A stretch of DNA of 64,000 bases from Taeniopygia guttata (lineage: Eukaryota > Chordata > Aves > Passeriformes > Estrildidae), in the NCBI RefSeq assembly GCF_048771995.1, contig NC_133032.1, positions 22,855,501 through 22,919,500 on the forward strand, given 5' to 3'. A program made the translations under genes and the position numbers. Each line of letters begins with the position of its first letter. The stretch's first letter is position 1. Under the pieces are notes generated by a model, which had not been told where the DNA came from, made no database searches, and was given only the letters and a program-made list of their open reading frames with translations. Below, piece after piece: positions 36,501 through 51,500 of the stretch.

Positions 36501-39500
36501 ACATTAGCCATTTCAACAGCAAAGCAGCATTGAAGGCAAACAGTCTTTATGAAAAAAACCCTAAATATTTATTACTGCCTGTCTCGTACATTCTATGTAA
36601 GGAAGGGGTGAGTAGTTACATTCTTATAGGGAAAGATTAATCATAAACCACGAAGCAATGGTCTACTTGTACACAAGATAATATGACATTATAATTTTGG
36701 TGGAAATATATGTAAACTATTACCAAAATGGTGACTCAGAGTAAAAGCAACAACTGATTAACTGGCTGATGGGTTCACGGCACAGAGGAAACAACATCTA
36801 AATGTAAAACAGTAACAGTCATAGTCTTTCGTCTTGAACTTACACATACAGTTAGGGGGAGTGGTACTTAATGTAAATTATCCTAAGGACACAGACTCCA
36901 TTACAGCAGTAGAGATTTTGGCTCCTTTACCTTCTTTTTGCCACGATTTTCCACAGCACACTTGACAAGTCGTGTAACCAGCCTATACTTTTTAAGGCTA
37001 TTTTTAAAGGTGAGAATTAATGATATTTCACAGACAATTTATTTCTCAACCCATTATAATTTGTTTATCAGATAACACCTTCTTTTGAAAGCATTGTAGA
37101 GCCAATAAATAGTTTGGGCCAGAAGAGACCTTTAAAAGTCCCCTGCAATCAGCAGATGGGGTTGCTCAGAGCCTGACCTTGAATGCTTCCAGGGATGAAG
37201 ATTTCCCCTCCTCTTGGAAACCTGTTCCAGTGAGTACAACATGGTCCAGCAAGCACAGGGAGACACAGCTGCACCTGTACAGCTGTGCGGGAGCAAACAA
37301 ACTGTGCAACTGTAGAGGAGTGTGTCCCACACGTCAAGGAAAGCAGAGGGTGGCTACAGTTCCTTTAGCCCTGCTGGTAAATCTGTGCCTACATTATTAC
37401 TTATGCTAAGAACAGCTCCCGTCTTCCCAGCTGATCTTTTTGATTTCATTTTTTTGTAGAATATGGTCCACAAGAGTGAGAAAATTTTATCACGTTAAAT
37501 GAACAGTTTACCAGGTACATACTTTGTCCAATAGCTCTGCTTTACTGCTTATTCTAGGTAATGCTAATATTGTTCCTCCCCAAGATCAATATCCTCTTTG
37601 CTAAAGTGACTACCCAGACCATATGATCTCATCTCATACTGGCATTTATTTCCATGAGATGCCAGCTAAATACTCATGTTTAAAAAAAACCTGAAATTAT
37701 CATATTTGGAATTTTTCCTAGTGTTGACAGTAAGAATAAAACAGTCCTTAAGTAAAACGGTCCTTAAATGCAGCAAAGAGATATGAAAATAAATAATATT
37801 CTAAATCTTGGTTAGCATGTTACAGTCCTGTAACAACTTTCTGCTTAAGTTTCTGAAGGCACTTTACAGCCTACAGCAGCCTTGAGAGACAGGAGAAACC
37901 ACACTGCTGGAGACAGGTACAGGGCCATCCACTGCCGTGCATGGAGCTGGCCGGGAAAGGGAAACAGAACACACCATGTGCAAATACAGCTCTTTGCATG
38001 CTGCTAGGTAGGAATTAGGTTTACTTTCTACAAAAATTCCTATAACTGGCCAAGATTAATGAAGGGGCCCTATAATACCATCAGCCCGGACAGTGGATTT
38101 CCAAAATGTGCATTTGTTTGTGCAGGTAAGGCTTAAAACTGTGTCTGCTGATCAGTGGGAATTCTACCACTGGTTTTCCTGGGAATGAGTGCATGTTCTG
38201 TAGCTGATTATGGATACCTGGTATCTGGTAGCCAAAGGTAACCAAAAACTGCTGATGTATATCCTTCCACAAGTCCTTCCCAGAATAACACAAAGCTTCA
38301 AATTCACATATATTTCATGTTCTTCCCAGAAAATTAGCAAATAAAATTCAAAACACAAACTCTGCAAATCTTTGCTGTCGTAACTTCTAGTTTATACACA
38401 TCTACAACTGCAAGAGACTTGGACAGCAATAGAGAATTTAGAGCATTTTTTTCAACAAAAATTCAATTGTTATACTTTTGTAAACTAATTGAGTTCTAAA
38501 TGCAGATGAAGCATTCAAGAATGTTAAATGTATTTGTAACCCGTGGAAGGACCTTAAATTCACAAATCAGTAAAAGGATTGTATGCATTCATATCAAGGA
38601 CATTTTCATCTGCAAGGAAAAGTATAATTCTAACAATGCTTTGGTTAGAACGTGGTCTTCAATTTCTTGCTTAGCATTCTCTACTGAAACATGTCCCCCT
38701 GTATTTCCTGGGGGTAAATACAAACACTGAGTCTTGCGAGTGTAAGATATATTGTGGTACCCTAATACAAGGCTCATCTTGCTTCCCCCCCTCCCCCACC
38801 AGAACATACATACATGAAAATGTAAAAACCAGAGACAACATGAAAGCCTGGAATCAGATTGACTCCCACAGATTATTAAGAAAACAGACTGCAGTGAAGA
38901 TCTGTTTTTTAAATTTTTTTTTAATTTTCTAATTTATAAGCTTGATCACTGTCCCTGAAAGTTATGCAAGGCAACACAATAACCTACTCCCCTACTCCCT
39001 AATTCCAGTATTCCAACATGCATAGGTAATATAAGCAAGCAAAAAGTGATTGATAAATGGAAACAAAGTAATTAAATAACCATAGAAATGAGGGAAAAAA
39101 AAGAGTGGTCAAAAAGCTCTGATAGGTAAGCTGAAGGAGTAAGTAACTTAAATCTAACTCCATATCACCTTTTGGTTTACCTTAATTTCATAATACTGAA
39201 ATTTTGATGCACCATCCTCATAGAAACTACCCTGGCACATCAAAGCCTTTTCTGCCTACACATATAGAGTGAAAGATGATGGAATGCTGCTAACCAAATT
39301 TATGGATTGTGTTATCTTCTGCCAAACAAAGCAACTGTTTCAACAGTATTCCAAAATTTCCCTGTGTATTTTTTTTTACTTACTGGCTTCTTCTTTAACT
39401 TTATCAATTTCTGCCATTAATGACACTTCTTTGTCTACGATGCTAAAAAAGAAAAAAAAGAAAAAAAAATTTAATTTATGCTAGAACTCCATCAAAATCA

Positions 39501-42500
39501 AAAGCTATAACTACACACAGACTTCAGACATTAAAAATGGGCAGTTTTGAAATGAACAAGACCTAAAAAATTGAAGCTGAAGAAATATCTAGGCAAGCCA
39601 GCTATAAAAAATTAGTGATAATGAGTGTGTGCTGCTTTACACAAACATCTCACTGGCCTTCCTACATAACTGCACAGATGTGGAAATCAGTCTCATTCAG
39701 CACAGCAATCCTCAAATGACTAAACAGTCTGTTTCCTAATTAAGCCAGATACACCATTGCTGCTACCCAAATTAATGCAGCTTAGGTCTCAGCACAAAAC
39801 TAAGAATAAAACCAAATTAAAGACGTGTGGAATGAGTTCTTTTTCTTCCTTAGAGATATTTTTGCAAAATATGTCATGGTAAACAAGAAAATCGTTTGTG
39901 ATGTAAAAAAGCATTAAAGTATCCCCATAACTGAAGTCCTTGTCCCCTGTTCCCTCCAGGACTCGGAAGGAGTTTTTCCACTTTTACCTGGCCTTCCTAA
40001 AGGAATTGTGTGCCTCTCCTTTTACAAATGTCTGGTGTGCAATCCCTGACAGTGCTTATAAGCTGTCAGAGTGCAACTGATTAGGTGGGTCTGCTGAGGG
40101 CAGACAGGACATGAGCTAAGTTGGTCCCATTATGAACACAGTGACACTGTCCAGTGGAGTAACATCTTTGCAGAATGCTCTCCAGGGGACAGTGCTCTGG
40201 TGTGCCATTCTGTTTTCCCCCTCACTAGTATTCTTAAAGTTAAGTTCACATTTAATTAACCACCAATGTTAGTGTTTGTGTTTGCATAAGTGAGTAAATT
40301 CAAGCAGCTGGGGGAGGGAAATTGCAAAAAGTAGGTCAAACACCAGGAGTACATCTAGGCATGCACTCAAGGGAAGAGTGGAGCTCTTAATCCTGTTAGT
40401 AAAATCAACCTTAAACATTAGCTTTTGGACCCAGCGAAAACACTGAGTTACATATGAACAGGTTTCTACTGAAGGAAGACATTATAGAAAACTTAAACCA
40501 AAATATTTGTCTAGAACATCCTTAGCAAGAAAGGGAAGACCCTGCAGAGTTCAGTGGGCAGTAAAGAGAGACAGAAACTTAGAGAAATACTGACAGGTCC
40601 TTAACTAAAACAGGGAAAGATTGGTGAGCAGGCAGTGTGGGGAACACATGACAAACAGCTGACAACCAAACATTCACCAGCTACAACACATTCATGCACC
40701 ATTCATCCTTCCTTGAAATCTTCCAACCAACCTCACACAGGAGGTTTGCAACAGAAGCTCTGCAGTCTTCTGTCCTTGAGTTTTCCCAGTCTACCATGCA
40801 CCCTGGAGAGGAGGAGACCTTTACACTGCCTCCCAGTAGCCAACAAGTGGGACAGAAGCAGGTTGGCTGATGGCAAAGGTTGTAGCCAGACAACACAAAT
40901 GCAGTGTAACATATTTTTTTGTTTCATACACAGAAACAAGACTACAATTATTGTTTTAGCCTGTCACATCAATTTAGTGTGACCTACACACCACAGGAAA
41001 TAAAACAGCAGGGGTTTTTTAGGGTAGAGCAAATCAGTTAAGAGGTAGTGACAATAGAAGGACACGATTGTTGCAGTTGGCATTCAATACTCTCCAGGCA
41101 TAAGCATTAAGCTTGAATGCCAAATAAGCAGGTGATGACTCCAGCTTGCTAATCTAAATAGTCATAGCTTCTCAGAATTAATCTATTTTCAATTAGCTTT
41201 TGTAACTACATGGTTTAATAAACTTCCTTGACTTTCACAACAGGTGGCTGAAACGAGTCCTTTAAGTTCTTACCTATTTCTATCCTCCACCATGAGAATC
41301 CAGTTATCATTACTACTTTCTCTTAAATTAAAAGAAACCCTGCAGATTTTTACTTTTTCTGTCTCTGTTATCAAAGTGCCTCCCTAGTGCACTACACAGG
41401 TTACATAAACATAAACTTTTGTCTGGAAAACATTCAAGCAACAAGGTTACAACAGCAGAGCTCATCAGAAGAGTGTTTTAGTGCAGCTCTTTCCAGGATT
41501 GTTCTCTCTGCACTCCAACAACAGATCCTTCCTTAGTAAACTGGTGACCCCTAACATTTTATTTTGATACCAAATAAAACCACTTTTAATACTAGAATGA
41601 AAATAAGGCCATAACAGTCTCGTATTTATCATATTTTATAGTCAAATATTATCTTTTACTAGACAGTTTTCCACTCCTAATGTTTCATTTTGGTCTCTAA
41701 TGAACATTTCAGGAAAGTGTTTGTATGTTGTAGCAGTAGAGGACAGGACTGATGGATTTAAAGAACATCCATCTGAGTACTTCTTTTCTAGCTATAAACT
41801 AACATTGAAAAAAATTAAAGAATAATGCAAGAGAGAAACTGTTTGGTGCCTTTGTCCATGTAAGAAACTAAGTTTCTTTAACAGACAGACCTTGAAAAGG
41901 TTTTTCTTCCCTGAAGACAATGCAGCTGTACTAATTTATATCAGCAGAGGACAGGCCCTCTCTCTCTTGGCTAAAGGAAAGGAACATTAATTTTCATCTG
42001 GAAGCATAAACCACATTTCTCAGCTTGGAAACCATAAAAACTGCCATGTGTCATATATGGGGAAAGTTAATGTTTCTTTAAAAACGTCCTAGGCCAACCA
42101 GCACCAGCAAATGCAAAACAGAGCAATACTGCCTCCAACAAAAAATTATCAAAGTTATAAACAAATGAAAACAACAGACAGAAAACTGGAAAAAATCCCT
42201 GGCCTGGGAAAAAAAAAAAAAATACAAATGACAAAGAGAAATCTTAATGCTAACATATAGAAGGAGAAAGGACAAGAACAGTGTGGAAAAATCAATAGAT
42301 CAAATCTTGTCTCTCATTCCTGCTAGTATCCCACTGCTTTCACACAAAGATCCAACAGTCACTTAAACTGAACAGCTCTTTAACTTAGGAGTTCAACCAT
42401 TTTTAATGCATTTTCTGGAAAAATGCCCTACTCAGCCTTAATACAGTGACTGTGATTAGACCACAGCAGAAGTGTTATTGAGAACTGCTCAAAGCTCAAC

Positions 42501-45500
42501 ACAGCAATACCTCCCAGGAAAGTATTTTCTTTTAATGCTTCATACTGTCCTTTGAAACTAAAATGTTATATCAGGTTGGTACACTCCAGTGCACAGCCTG
42601 CAGCCATTGGTGTGCTGTGAGAACTGGATACTGAGTGCTACAGGAACTTTCTGCACAATCAGGTATGATCAGATTTGAGCCCTAGCAGAGCAAGGAACAG
42701 AATGCATTTCAGATCTAAAGACACCTGAGGGAAAACATTCTGCTAATTCCTTCCTCTCCAGTTATGTTGCTTCTCTTGGGGTTTCTATAGCTGTTTGGAA
42801 CCAGGTTTAAAATCAGGAACATACTACTTTAGCTGATGTTCTGAAGAGTTCATAATCCTGTCAATTTTTTCTGATTACTCTGAGCACTAAAAATCTGAAA
42901 GGCATGGCTGAAGCTATGCCTTCTCCTTATCTTGAATATCAGTATCAACACCTGAACATACTTCCACATACTATATGAGACTCTGGTGACAAACACATAA
43001 CTCAGAACCACTTCTTTCTTTGAATGTACCTGAATCCATACCCTAATCATCAGTCCACAGGTTCCCCTGCTGTAGTAGACCAAACACTGTGACTCAATTC
43101 CCCCCTTCACTGACCAGACTCAAGACAGATCTGAATCAAGTGAGCCTTATCTTTATGACTCTATGACTTATGATGTAGAAAAAAAGAAAGTAATATTGCT
43201 GTATCTTTCTTTTCTGCCTCCCTTCTCCACATCTGTCTCCTAAAAGGACTGATTTTTCCTTTTCTTACCCCTCACATTTTCAGTATTAGGACCTGGGTAC
43301 CAAACTTGAGCTATCAGCACCATACCACTGGTCATCATAGGTGAGTATCTGCAGTTTGGAGCACAGGATTTAGCACTGTCTGAACTTAACATCCAGGTGA
43401 AATTTTGAAGTGGGGCTCAAGAAGGAGACAATTTTGTTGAGGGGACAAGGCAAAGCAGAGGCTTAACACAAAGGGCATGTAGATGAGACACAGCCAGTGC
43501 TTGTGCTGTAGAGATACAAGATGCAGCAGGAGAGACAGCAGCTTTCTAGGAATCATTCTGCCAAATTGATTTTGAAGGCAAAAACAGAAGTGCCCTATTC
43601 CTGGTCAAATGAACAGCACTCATATCTTAGCCTTACAGAGGCTGGCAGGATTCACACTAGAGTACGATGGCAAAAGAGCTGCAAATGCGAAACTACAGTG
43701 AGCTACTAGCACAGCAATGATGGGGCAAATTATGCTGACAGCTGCCTCATTTCACAGTTTTATACTCAGAACAAATTCTGAATTTGTTCTGACATTAGTG
43801 GAAACAAAATAATCTTCCTCTAGTTTACAGCATGAAATCTAGTATTTGCACAGTGCTAAAGAAAAGATATTTTCAGTCAGCTGCAATACCTCCAAATTCC
43901 ACTAAAATGATTAAAGTTATTAGTGCCTCTTGAAAAAAGCTGCTTCAGATTGCCAGGCTGGCTGATTTATAGCATTACTGATGAGAATCATGAGGTTTCC
44001 AGATGACCAGAATATTCTCTTTGCTTCTGCCTCTTCTAGGCATTATGACAAACCTATTGTGCCTGAAGAGATGGGGAAATAAAAAGGTCAAGCTGACATG
44101 GAGGCAAACATGCTGACACAGCTCACAAAGGTAAGTCCCAGCTGCATGGCACAGAGGTTACTGTTAAGTGTAATTCGAATGAGTCCTTTCATAACCCTGT
44201 TCAACTCCTCAAAATGCCAATTTTCTCCTTGAGGTGTTTAATAAGCTTTATTCTCCCCTGAACCAGCTTTGTTCACAGTTTGAGAATGATTGCTATTCTG
44301 GAGATTGAGGAAAACAGCGTCAGCTCTGGCAGAGCTCTTCATCCAGAAGGTCGAAGAGCTATTTTTTCCAGGGCATCCTCAGGGGGCTGGTTCAGCTGGA
44401 GAGCTTGCTGAACACTGAGGTACAATTTGAACCCTTTTTTCATGAGGAAGGGAGTAAGAATAGTGAGACACTGTTCAAGCCTGACAGTTTAGGCATCAAC
44501 AAAAATACAACACACTCCAGTGATGTTGCTCTGTCAATGCTTTGGAACAGACCCCAGTAGCTCCCTGAAGCTGTGCTGACTGACAAGCTGCTGACAAGCC
44601 CAAGCAAGTTTGAGGGATGTTAGTACTGTTACTCTCTCTGTGCTGTGTTTGAGCTGAGGTTACATGCAAATTCATGAGATGGTCCTGATAAGCTCTGCTT
44701 GAAGTATTATGCTTTTTGTCTTGCACGTATTTCCCTTCTAGCATGAACATACTTGACCCACAGGCAGTGTGAAAAGACAACTGATAAGAATCTCTAATCC
44801 AATTGTGTATTTCACAAAAGAATCCTGCACATCAATCCAAAAACTAGAACTGTCCCTGACAAACTTCTGGCACAAGGAGCTAGAATGATGTGATGAGAAT
44901 GTAAATATAAAGCCAAATCACCTGTACTAGGTGATTATAAGTGTTACAGAATTACTGACTAGCCATGCTATTTTGTAACTGGAGAAATGATACTTCTAAT
45001 TTCTTTATATTAATAGGAAATATATATATATATTGTAGAAAATACCTTGTAGGAAAACCTGGTACATTATATATTTTGCAATGTTTCAGTAGATTATATT
45101 CTTCCAGTATTAGCTCAATATTATTTAAATGTTCACAATGCTTGAAGGTTATTTGATTACCATATTAGCATATGCACAATGTTTACACAGCAAACCAGAT
45201 TACATGAATTTTCATTCTGAACACTAGTATAGTCTGACAGTAAGAAGATAAATAAAAGACAGCATAAATCATTTTCACTGAAATTCTTCCCTCTGCAGAG
45301 CATAATCTAGTAGAACTGAAAATGCCCAAAGGCTTTTAGTTATTCAAGTTCATTTTCTGTAATTTTTTATCTACCTTCACTAACACTGTTCTCTTTAGCA
45401 GCTAGCCAGCACAGTGTGATCTGGTAAATGCACCATAGTTAAAGGCCTGTTTGCAATTTTCTTTTAAGATCTCTTTATAACAATTAGAAATTTATTGCCT

Positions 45501-48500
45501 CATCACAAACACCTGTTTAAGCTAAAAACTGACATGGAAAACCTTTTTCTGAAAGAACATTTCTAAATTTTAGTTATTGAGAAATGAAAACATCATCCCA
45601 CAATTTGGCAGTTTTAACAATGGTGAATATGATTTGCACCATGGCTTGTTAGCATCCTGCACATTTTTACACAAACATGTACAATATTTCTTTCCTATTT
45701 GAGTTTAAGTTCTGATCTGATTCCTGAGGTATCTGAATATTGGTTAAATATTTTAGCCTAAACACACTCCAGCAAGGAGAAGAAAGTTACTGAGCTCCTA
45801 CTACAGAAAAGAAGCAACTTTCTCAAAAGCATATTGGAAAGTCGCTTCAAAGAAAGGTCCGGCTTTTTGGTGTAATGTCAGCTGAAATTTTTCAAGATAA
45901 TTATTCTCTTTTTGTGTTTAGTAAGCTAGATATCTCATTAATCTGACAACTGTGAGATCAGAAAGGAGGTGGTCACCTCTCATCCACAATGACATGCACA
46001 AAATCAAGAGTATACCTGCACAGTCTCAAAACCTGTGTGTTCTGTATTTTACTGAGGATGACAAACATATGAATGACTGGGAGGGAAGAGGGGAGACACA
46101 GCGCCATAAAATAGGGACAATGGCTAAGAAACAATGTAATCCACCTTTGACCTAACTTCACAAACTTGTTAAAAAAATATCAAGTAAGTAATTGTAAAAG
46201 ACAAAGGAGTCAGAAGGGGGATTTATGTATCTCATTGAAATCTAACTCCCCCCAGTGCCAAGAACTCTGTTCTCTCCACTAATGCACAGCATGGGAGATC
46301 CCAGACTGCCAGAGGTCATGAGAAGAATGCCAGCACAAGTCCCTCTCCCAGTGCTGCAGCTCTCTAGGCAGGTTCCCAGCCTGGGGCCAGAGCTGTTGGA
46401 TCAGCTTCTCCCAGAACACCCAGGCAGCAGAGCCAGTGCCCATGGCCTCGGTCAAAGCACTTATCTTTGGAAGTACCTGAAAAACCACCGGGGCCAAGGA
46501 AACCTGAATGCAAGGAGATTATTTTTATCTTCTCTGTGCTGACAAGGTTAAAGACAGCATAATGTGACTGATGGGCAAACAAACATCACAACTGCAAGAG
46601 AATTTGAAAACCTGGGCTTTAGAGGCATAAGGACTACCAAAGGCTGGCTGTCAGACAGACAGAAACCTCAGAAGAACTGCCTGGAAATTGAGAGAAAAAC
46701 AGCACAGACCTCTGTTGTAAAGCAATACTAGTCCTGGCCTTTCCAGCCATCTGCCCATCTCCTAACAACCAGGCAGCTCTCATCTGGTGCCACTAATTCT
46801 GAGTTAGGGGTGACAGAAAACCATCATCTTTACAATTTGCCAAGTAGGGGTCGCATACTGTGTTCTCACTGTTCTGCAACTGTGAGCACTGGCACCACTG
46901 CTCACTACCCCACACTGAGTCAGTACAGACACAACTATGTAAGCAGAGACATAATTCTGTTATTTTAGATTACTTCTTCCCCTATTCAACCACTCTTCTG
47001 CTTTAACTTGAAAAATTATATAAAAACTTCTTCATTTTCCCCGAACATACAGCACATGCTTTCTAATTGTTACCCTGAATATAATTTATTATATTTTTAA
47101 ACTGTCAGTATTACCAAACTCCATCCTCCCAGCACTATGTCAGAATTATTTTTTTATCTTGCCTATGGTAAAGGTTTTGACTTTTTCTTCACTCCAAAAA
47201 CTCAGTTGTGTTGATTTTCATGCTCTTTACACAGCACTGGACGTATCGACATGTTACAAAAGAGTAGAGAAGATTGTATTTATGTGGTTCAGTTCCGCAT
47301 GCAGTGTAATTAAACCTGGTTCTTACTGTTCTATAGACCATTTGTGGCTGGCAGCAGACCATATGGGCAAGTAGCAGATGTTCCCTTTTAGTTTTCCATA
47401 TGACTGTATAAATGCCCAACATGTGAAAATTAATTTTCTGGCAAGAGGTGTTATGGGGGACTGTGGCTCCTTTTGTGCTCTACACATTTCACTCAGATTT
47501 CCTGGGGCTCTCCTTTTATCTCCAGGACGGTTATTCAGTCTCTTGGTGGAAAAGAAGTGAGAACACAGTTAATGCATGCAGGTTTTAAGCCTGGCAACTA
47601 ATGTCTCAAGTGCACTCTAGTGAGAGGAGAGTTCGTTTAGCTTTTTTAACCTTCCCCTGTAAGTTAAGGACTATTTGGTAGCCTTCTTTTCTGTGCTCTA
47701 CAGTACCGTGGGGCATGGCTACACTCTGATATCTTTTATATTGAAGTAGTAAGAGAATCACCTTGTGTTCTCGCTGATACCAAAACCATACAGCAAAGCT
47801 GAATGCAACAAAGACAAATACTGGATCAAGAACTATTAGAAGAAGATTTTTCTCCTGACTTTGAGGAACACTGCCCTTCAGCTTGCTTTGCCAAGTGCTC
47901 TTAGAACCTTGGGAAAGCAATGCCACAGAAAGCCCAGCAAGAGCAGGGGTGACCAGAGGGCTGGATCACAGCAGGAGCACAGTCCACATGAGATTGCAAA
48001 AGACTTCTTCTGTGGCTAAGTGCCCTGCCCGGTCCATCCCATAGCTTGTAAAATACTAGAGAGTCTTCTGGCATGAAAAGAACTGAATAAATGCAAGCTG
48101 TTATCACTTGTTCTGAGCACACAGAGAATTACTCCAGTTAGCAGAAACTCTAGTAAGACTCTTTAAGAAAGAGGAAGCAAGATCAATGCAATGTTTTTAA
48201 ATAAACATATTTCTGGGATTTTTATTTTCTCCATTTTACTACACAGTAAAAACTGAAGCAAGCATTGCATTTTTCCCCCAAGCTTTTACAGGGGTGTCCC
48301 AGGTTGACTGTATGATGACCTTATCCCCAATCGTCTGCCCTGTTTATGTTGAATAATAAGTTCTACACCTTTAAGGCTTGTTCCAAGAGTGAAACGGGGC
48401 AGGGGCGGGGAAGAAGCGCGGAGCTTGTTTTCAAGAACTGCACTCCCTCCTCCACATTCCTGCTCCTGAACTGTGTTGTCTGCGGATGGACAGACAGCAA

Positions 48501-51500
48501 GACGGAGCTCTCCTTTGCTTTTCTAGTTAGTTTTAGCTAGCTGAGGCAAAGAGGTTCTCTGGACTGTGGTTTTTTTCCTTCCTTTGGACCTGCTCAAACC
48601 TGCTCTGGACTGAACACCAGAAGTGCAGCAGCAGCTCGCACCAGTGGCCCAGCGGGCCGGGCCTGGGCCGTGGCATTTCCAGCATTGGGGTGACTGATCA
48701 AAGATTGAGTGAGCCCAGCTGCAGCCCGGGGGATTTTTCTGAGTTTGTCTCTTTCTTGGAGTGGCAAGAAGTTTTATTGTTTAATATTTAAGTTTGCTTG
48801 TTTAATAAACAGGTTTTTTCCACTTTTCTCAAAAGATGTATCTTTCCTGAACTGGTTGGGGGGAGGGGCCAATTGAATCTGCTTTCCTAAAGGAACCCTT
48901 TTGGGGGTTCTTTCCCCAAATTTGCCCTGAACCAGGACAAGGGGTTCACAGTACATTTGCTCCTTAGCACTGTTTTTCAGAATGTGGGAGGGTATGCTCT
49001 ATTTTGCCAGATAGGTGACTTTTAAAATAGCAGCATATTACACGTTCAGGAGTAACTTCCCTATTTGCTAGGTCAAGCTGTGAAAAATCAGCCAGAGAGA
49101 AACATGGATTTTCACTGGCAGCTATCACTCAACAGTTTCTGCTGTTAAAAGGAGAAGTTCTTGTGAATGATTCTGCTGAAGCTTTTAGGATATCTTAGGC
49201 CACATGTGCTATTCGTTTAACTCCATAATAGTGGTTTCATTTACTGTCTAGAAGTAGGAGGAAGATACATGATATTATCTTTGCAGTCTCCATTCTTTCT
49301 GTGATTGGTAAAATAAGAAAAGATTAAAAAAAACAAACCAAATTGTCAGAAAGTCAAAAATATTACTGACTCTTGCAGTGCAATTTTGATTCTGACTTTA
49401 AGAGCAAAAAAGGACACAAAAGTGGCCTCATATCCTATTATCAAAGGAAGAAATGTAAATCCAAAAGAGACAAATTAGTACATGTTTCAGCATTCAGCTG
49501 CAATGCAAGATAAAAGCTTCTGACTTCATTTAGTTTCACTAAAACCCCTTAGGTGGTGACAGTTGTGTGTAACGAAGGGACTGCAGTACTGAGCTCATTC
49601 CAGTGTTCCTGGCAGTTCTGTACACAGAGAGCACTTGGTGACTGTTGTTTCTGCTGTCCATCTCAACCACCCATACTCCAGCAGGAACAGGGAGAGGAAT
49701 CTGGAAAAGACTTTGGAATCACAATCACAATGGAGACTGACATCATGCCCTTGCTTTGGTCATTCCATAGCATTCTGGGTGCAACAGTTTAGCTGAATTC
49801 CTTAATTTTTTCATGACAGACAAGCTGACTGTGTCACAGTGAAACTCCACGCCAAAGGAGGGTAATAAATATGCTCACTTAAAACCTTTTCCTCCTGCTA
49901 GCACTGGGGATGTTTTGTTCAATTCTGGAGCAAGGAAACTCCCATGTAAATAACACACACTAAACCATGCAGCTCGGGAATACAATGTGATCCTTGTATG
50001 AGGTCTGAAGCTCTATGTATCACTGGTTCGGGGGATTTCTACCCAAATCTAGTAAATCTACAACAGTAGTCAGGGAGTTTTTGGAAACAAGGCATTAAAA
50101 CAGCTGTGCCCATCTTCCTCAAAGTTTAGGCCACAAGATGGTAAGCAATATCACAATACTCTCTTTAATTTTAGCAAAGACGGTGTTAAGTCAGGCAGTT
50201 CACTGTTTAAACAAAAAATCTACTTCATTCCTTTGAAGAAAAACCTAAATGTTAGACCTATGAGCTGCCAAAAGCAACATAGCCAGCACTGAGATTTCCA
50301 TAAACATCTCCTGACATTGTACTGTCCTCATTGCAATACTATGCTGTGGCACAAATATTCAGACCACAGATCTGGTAGATTGTAGAGTTTCCAGAAGACT
50401 CCATTTGAATAATTTAGGCACTGAAGCTGGTAGGAGGAAAAATGAAATTAAGTCTATTGAAAAGTTTTTCAGGCTATTTTCATAAGTTTAAGCACTTGCA
50501 TTTACAAACTCTTCTGGGGTATTTTAGTATTAGGCAATACACTTTACTGTTTTCGAAATTTGAAAATGTGAATAATGAATATATGAGTACATGAAAAGTG
50601 AAGAATTTCAGTTCTGAGTTTACTACCTTCTTACTACTTTCCTGCACTTTTAGATCATGACAGAATTCTAAGTTTGTTCTGTGACCAGAGTGACAATTCC
50701 TTAAAGACTGAATTGCCTGTGACTGCCTGCAGCCAAGTGAGACGTGACGTAAGATATTTTTAACACTGCTACCAAAAATAAAAAAGTTAGTGTGAACCAC
50801 TCAGCAAATGAGATCTAACTATAGTTTTCTCAAGAGAAAAGGTCCCCTCTGAGAATGACCAAAAAAAGGTGGAAGGAGTTGATGAACTCCGCTCATTTTT
50901 TCTATCCCAACAATCTTATTACTACACGTAAGTTCATAAGCAGAAATCATTGTCATGGCTCCAGAACAATCCTGACAACATTACTGAGTTTAGTACAACG
51001 GGTGATCACAGCTCATATTCAGTGGAGAGACAGAAATACAGCTCTCCCTTCTATACAGTAAAGTACACTGTACTTTACACTGGGGGCTCAATGGACCAGA
51101 ATCTTCCCCAAAATCAGCTCAGCAGCACTTGGATTTTCTGCCCATAGAGAAGTGGAGCCCCAATAGCCCTAAAGTTAGTTTAGATGCATCTTTGAAGACA
51201 ATGATTACTGACTTCAATTACCACTGAAGTCCAAAGTTAACAAACTCCTGCCAATACTACTGCTCTTTTATAAGATATGCTCATAAAAATACTGACAAAT
51301 ACTGTGATTGAATTAAAGGGGAAAGGTTTTTCACTTATCTCCGATTTATAACCAAGTATTGTACATTTTAACATGATTTCTTCTATTTAATCCAACATTG
51401 TCTAATACATAGGTTTTATATGACATCTATGCTTAACTAAGGCAGAGTGAAACTCAAAGCATAAAATACTTTTCTATGACAAGCAAATATCAAATATGTA

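Noticed and set aside
46255-46582. 95-codon plus and 72-codon minus frames in a GC-richer patch
   Set aside because: Open on both strands, no conserved motif, no splice context in the direction of any neighbour gene.
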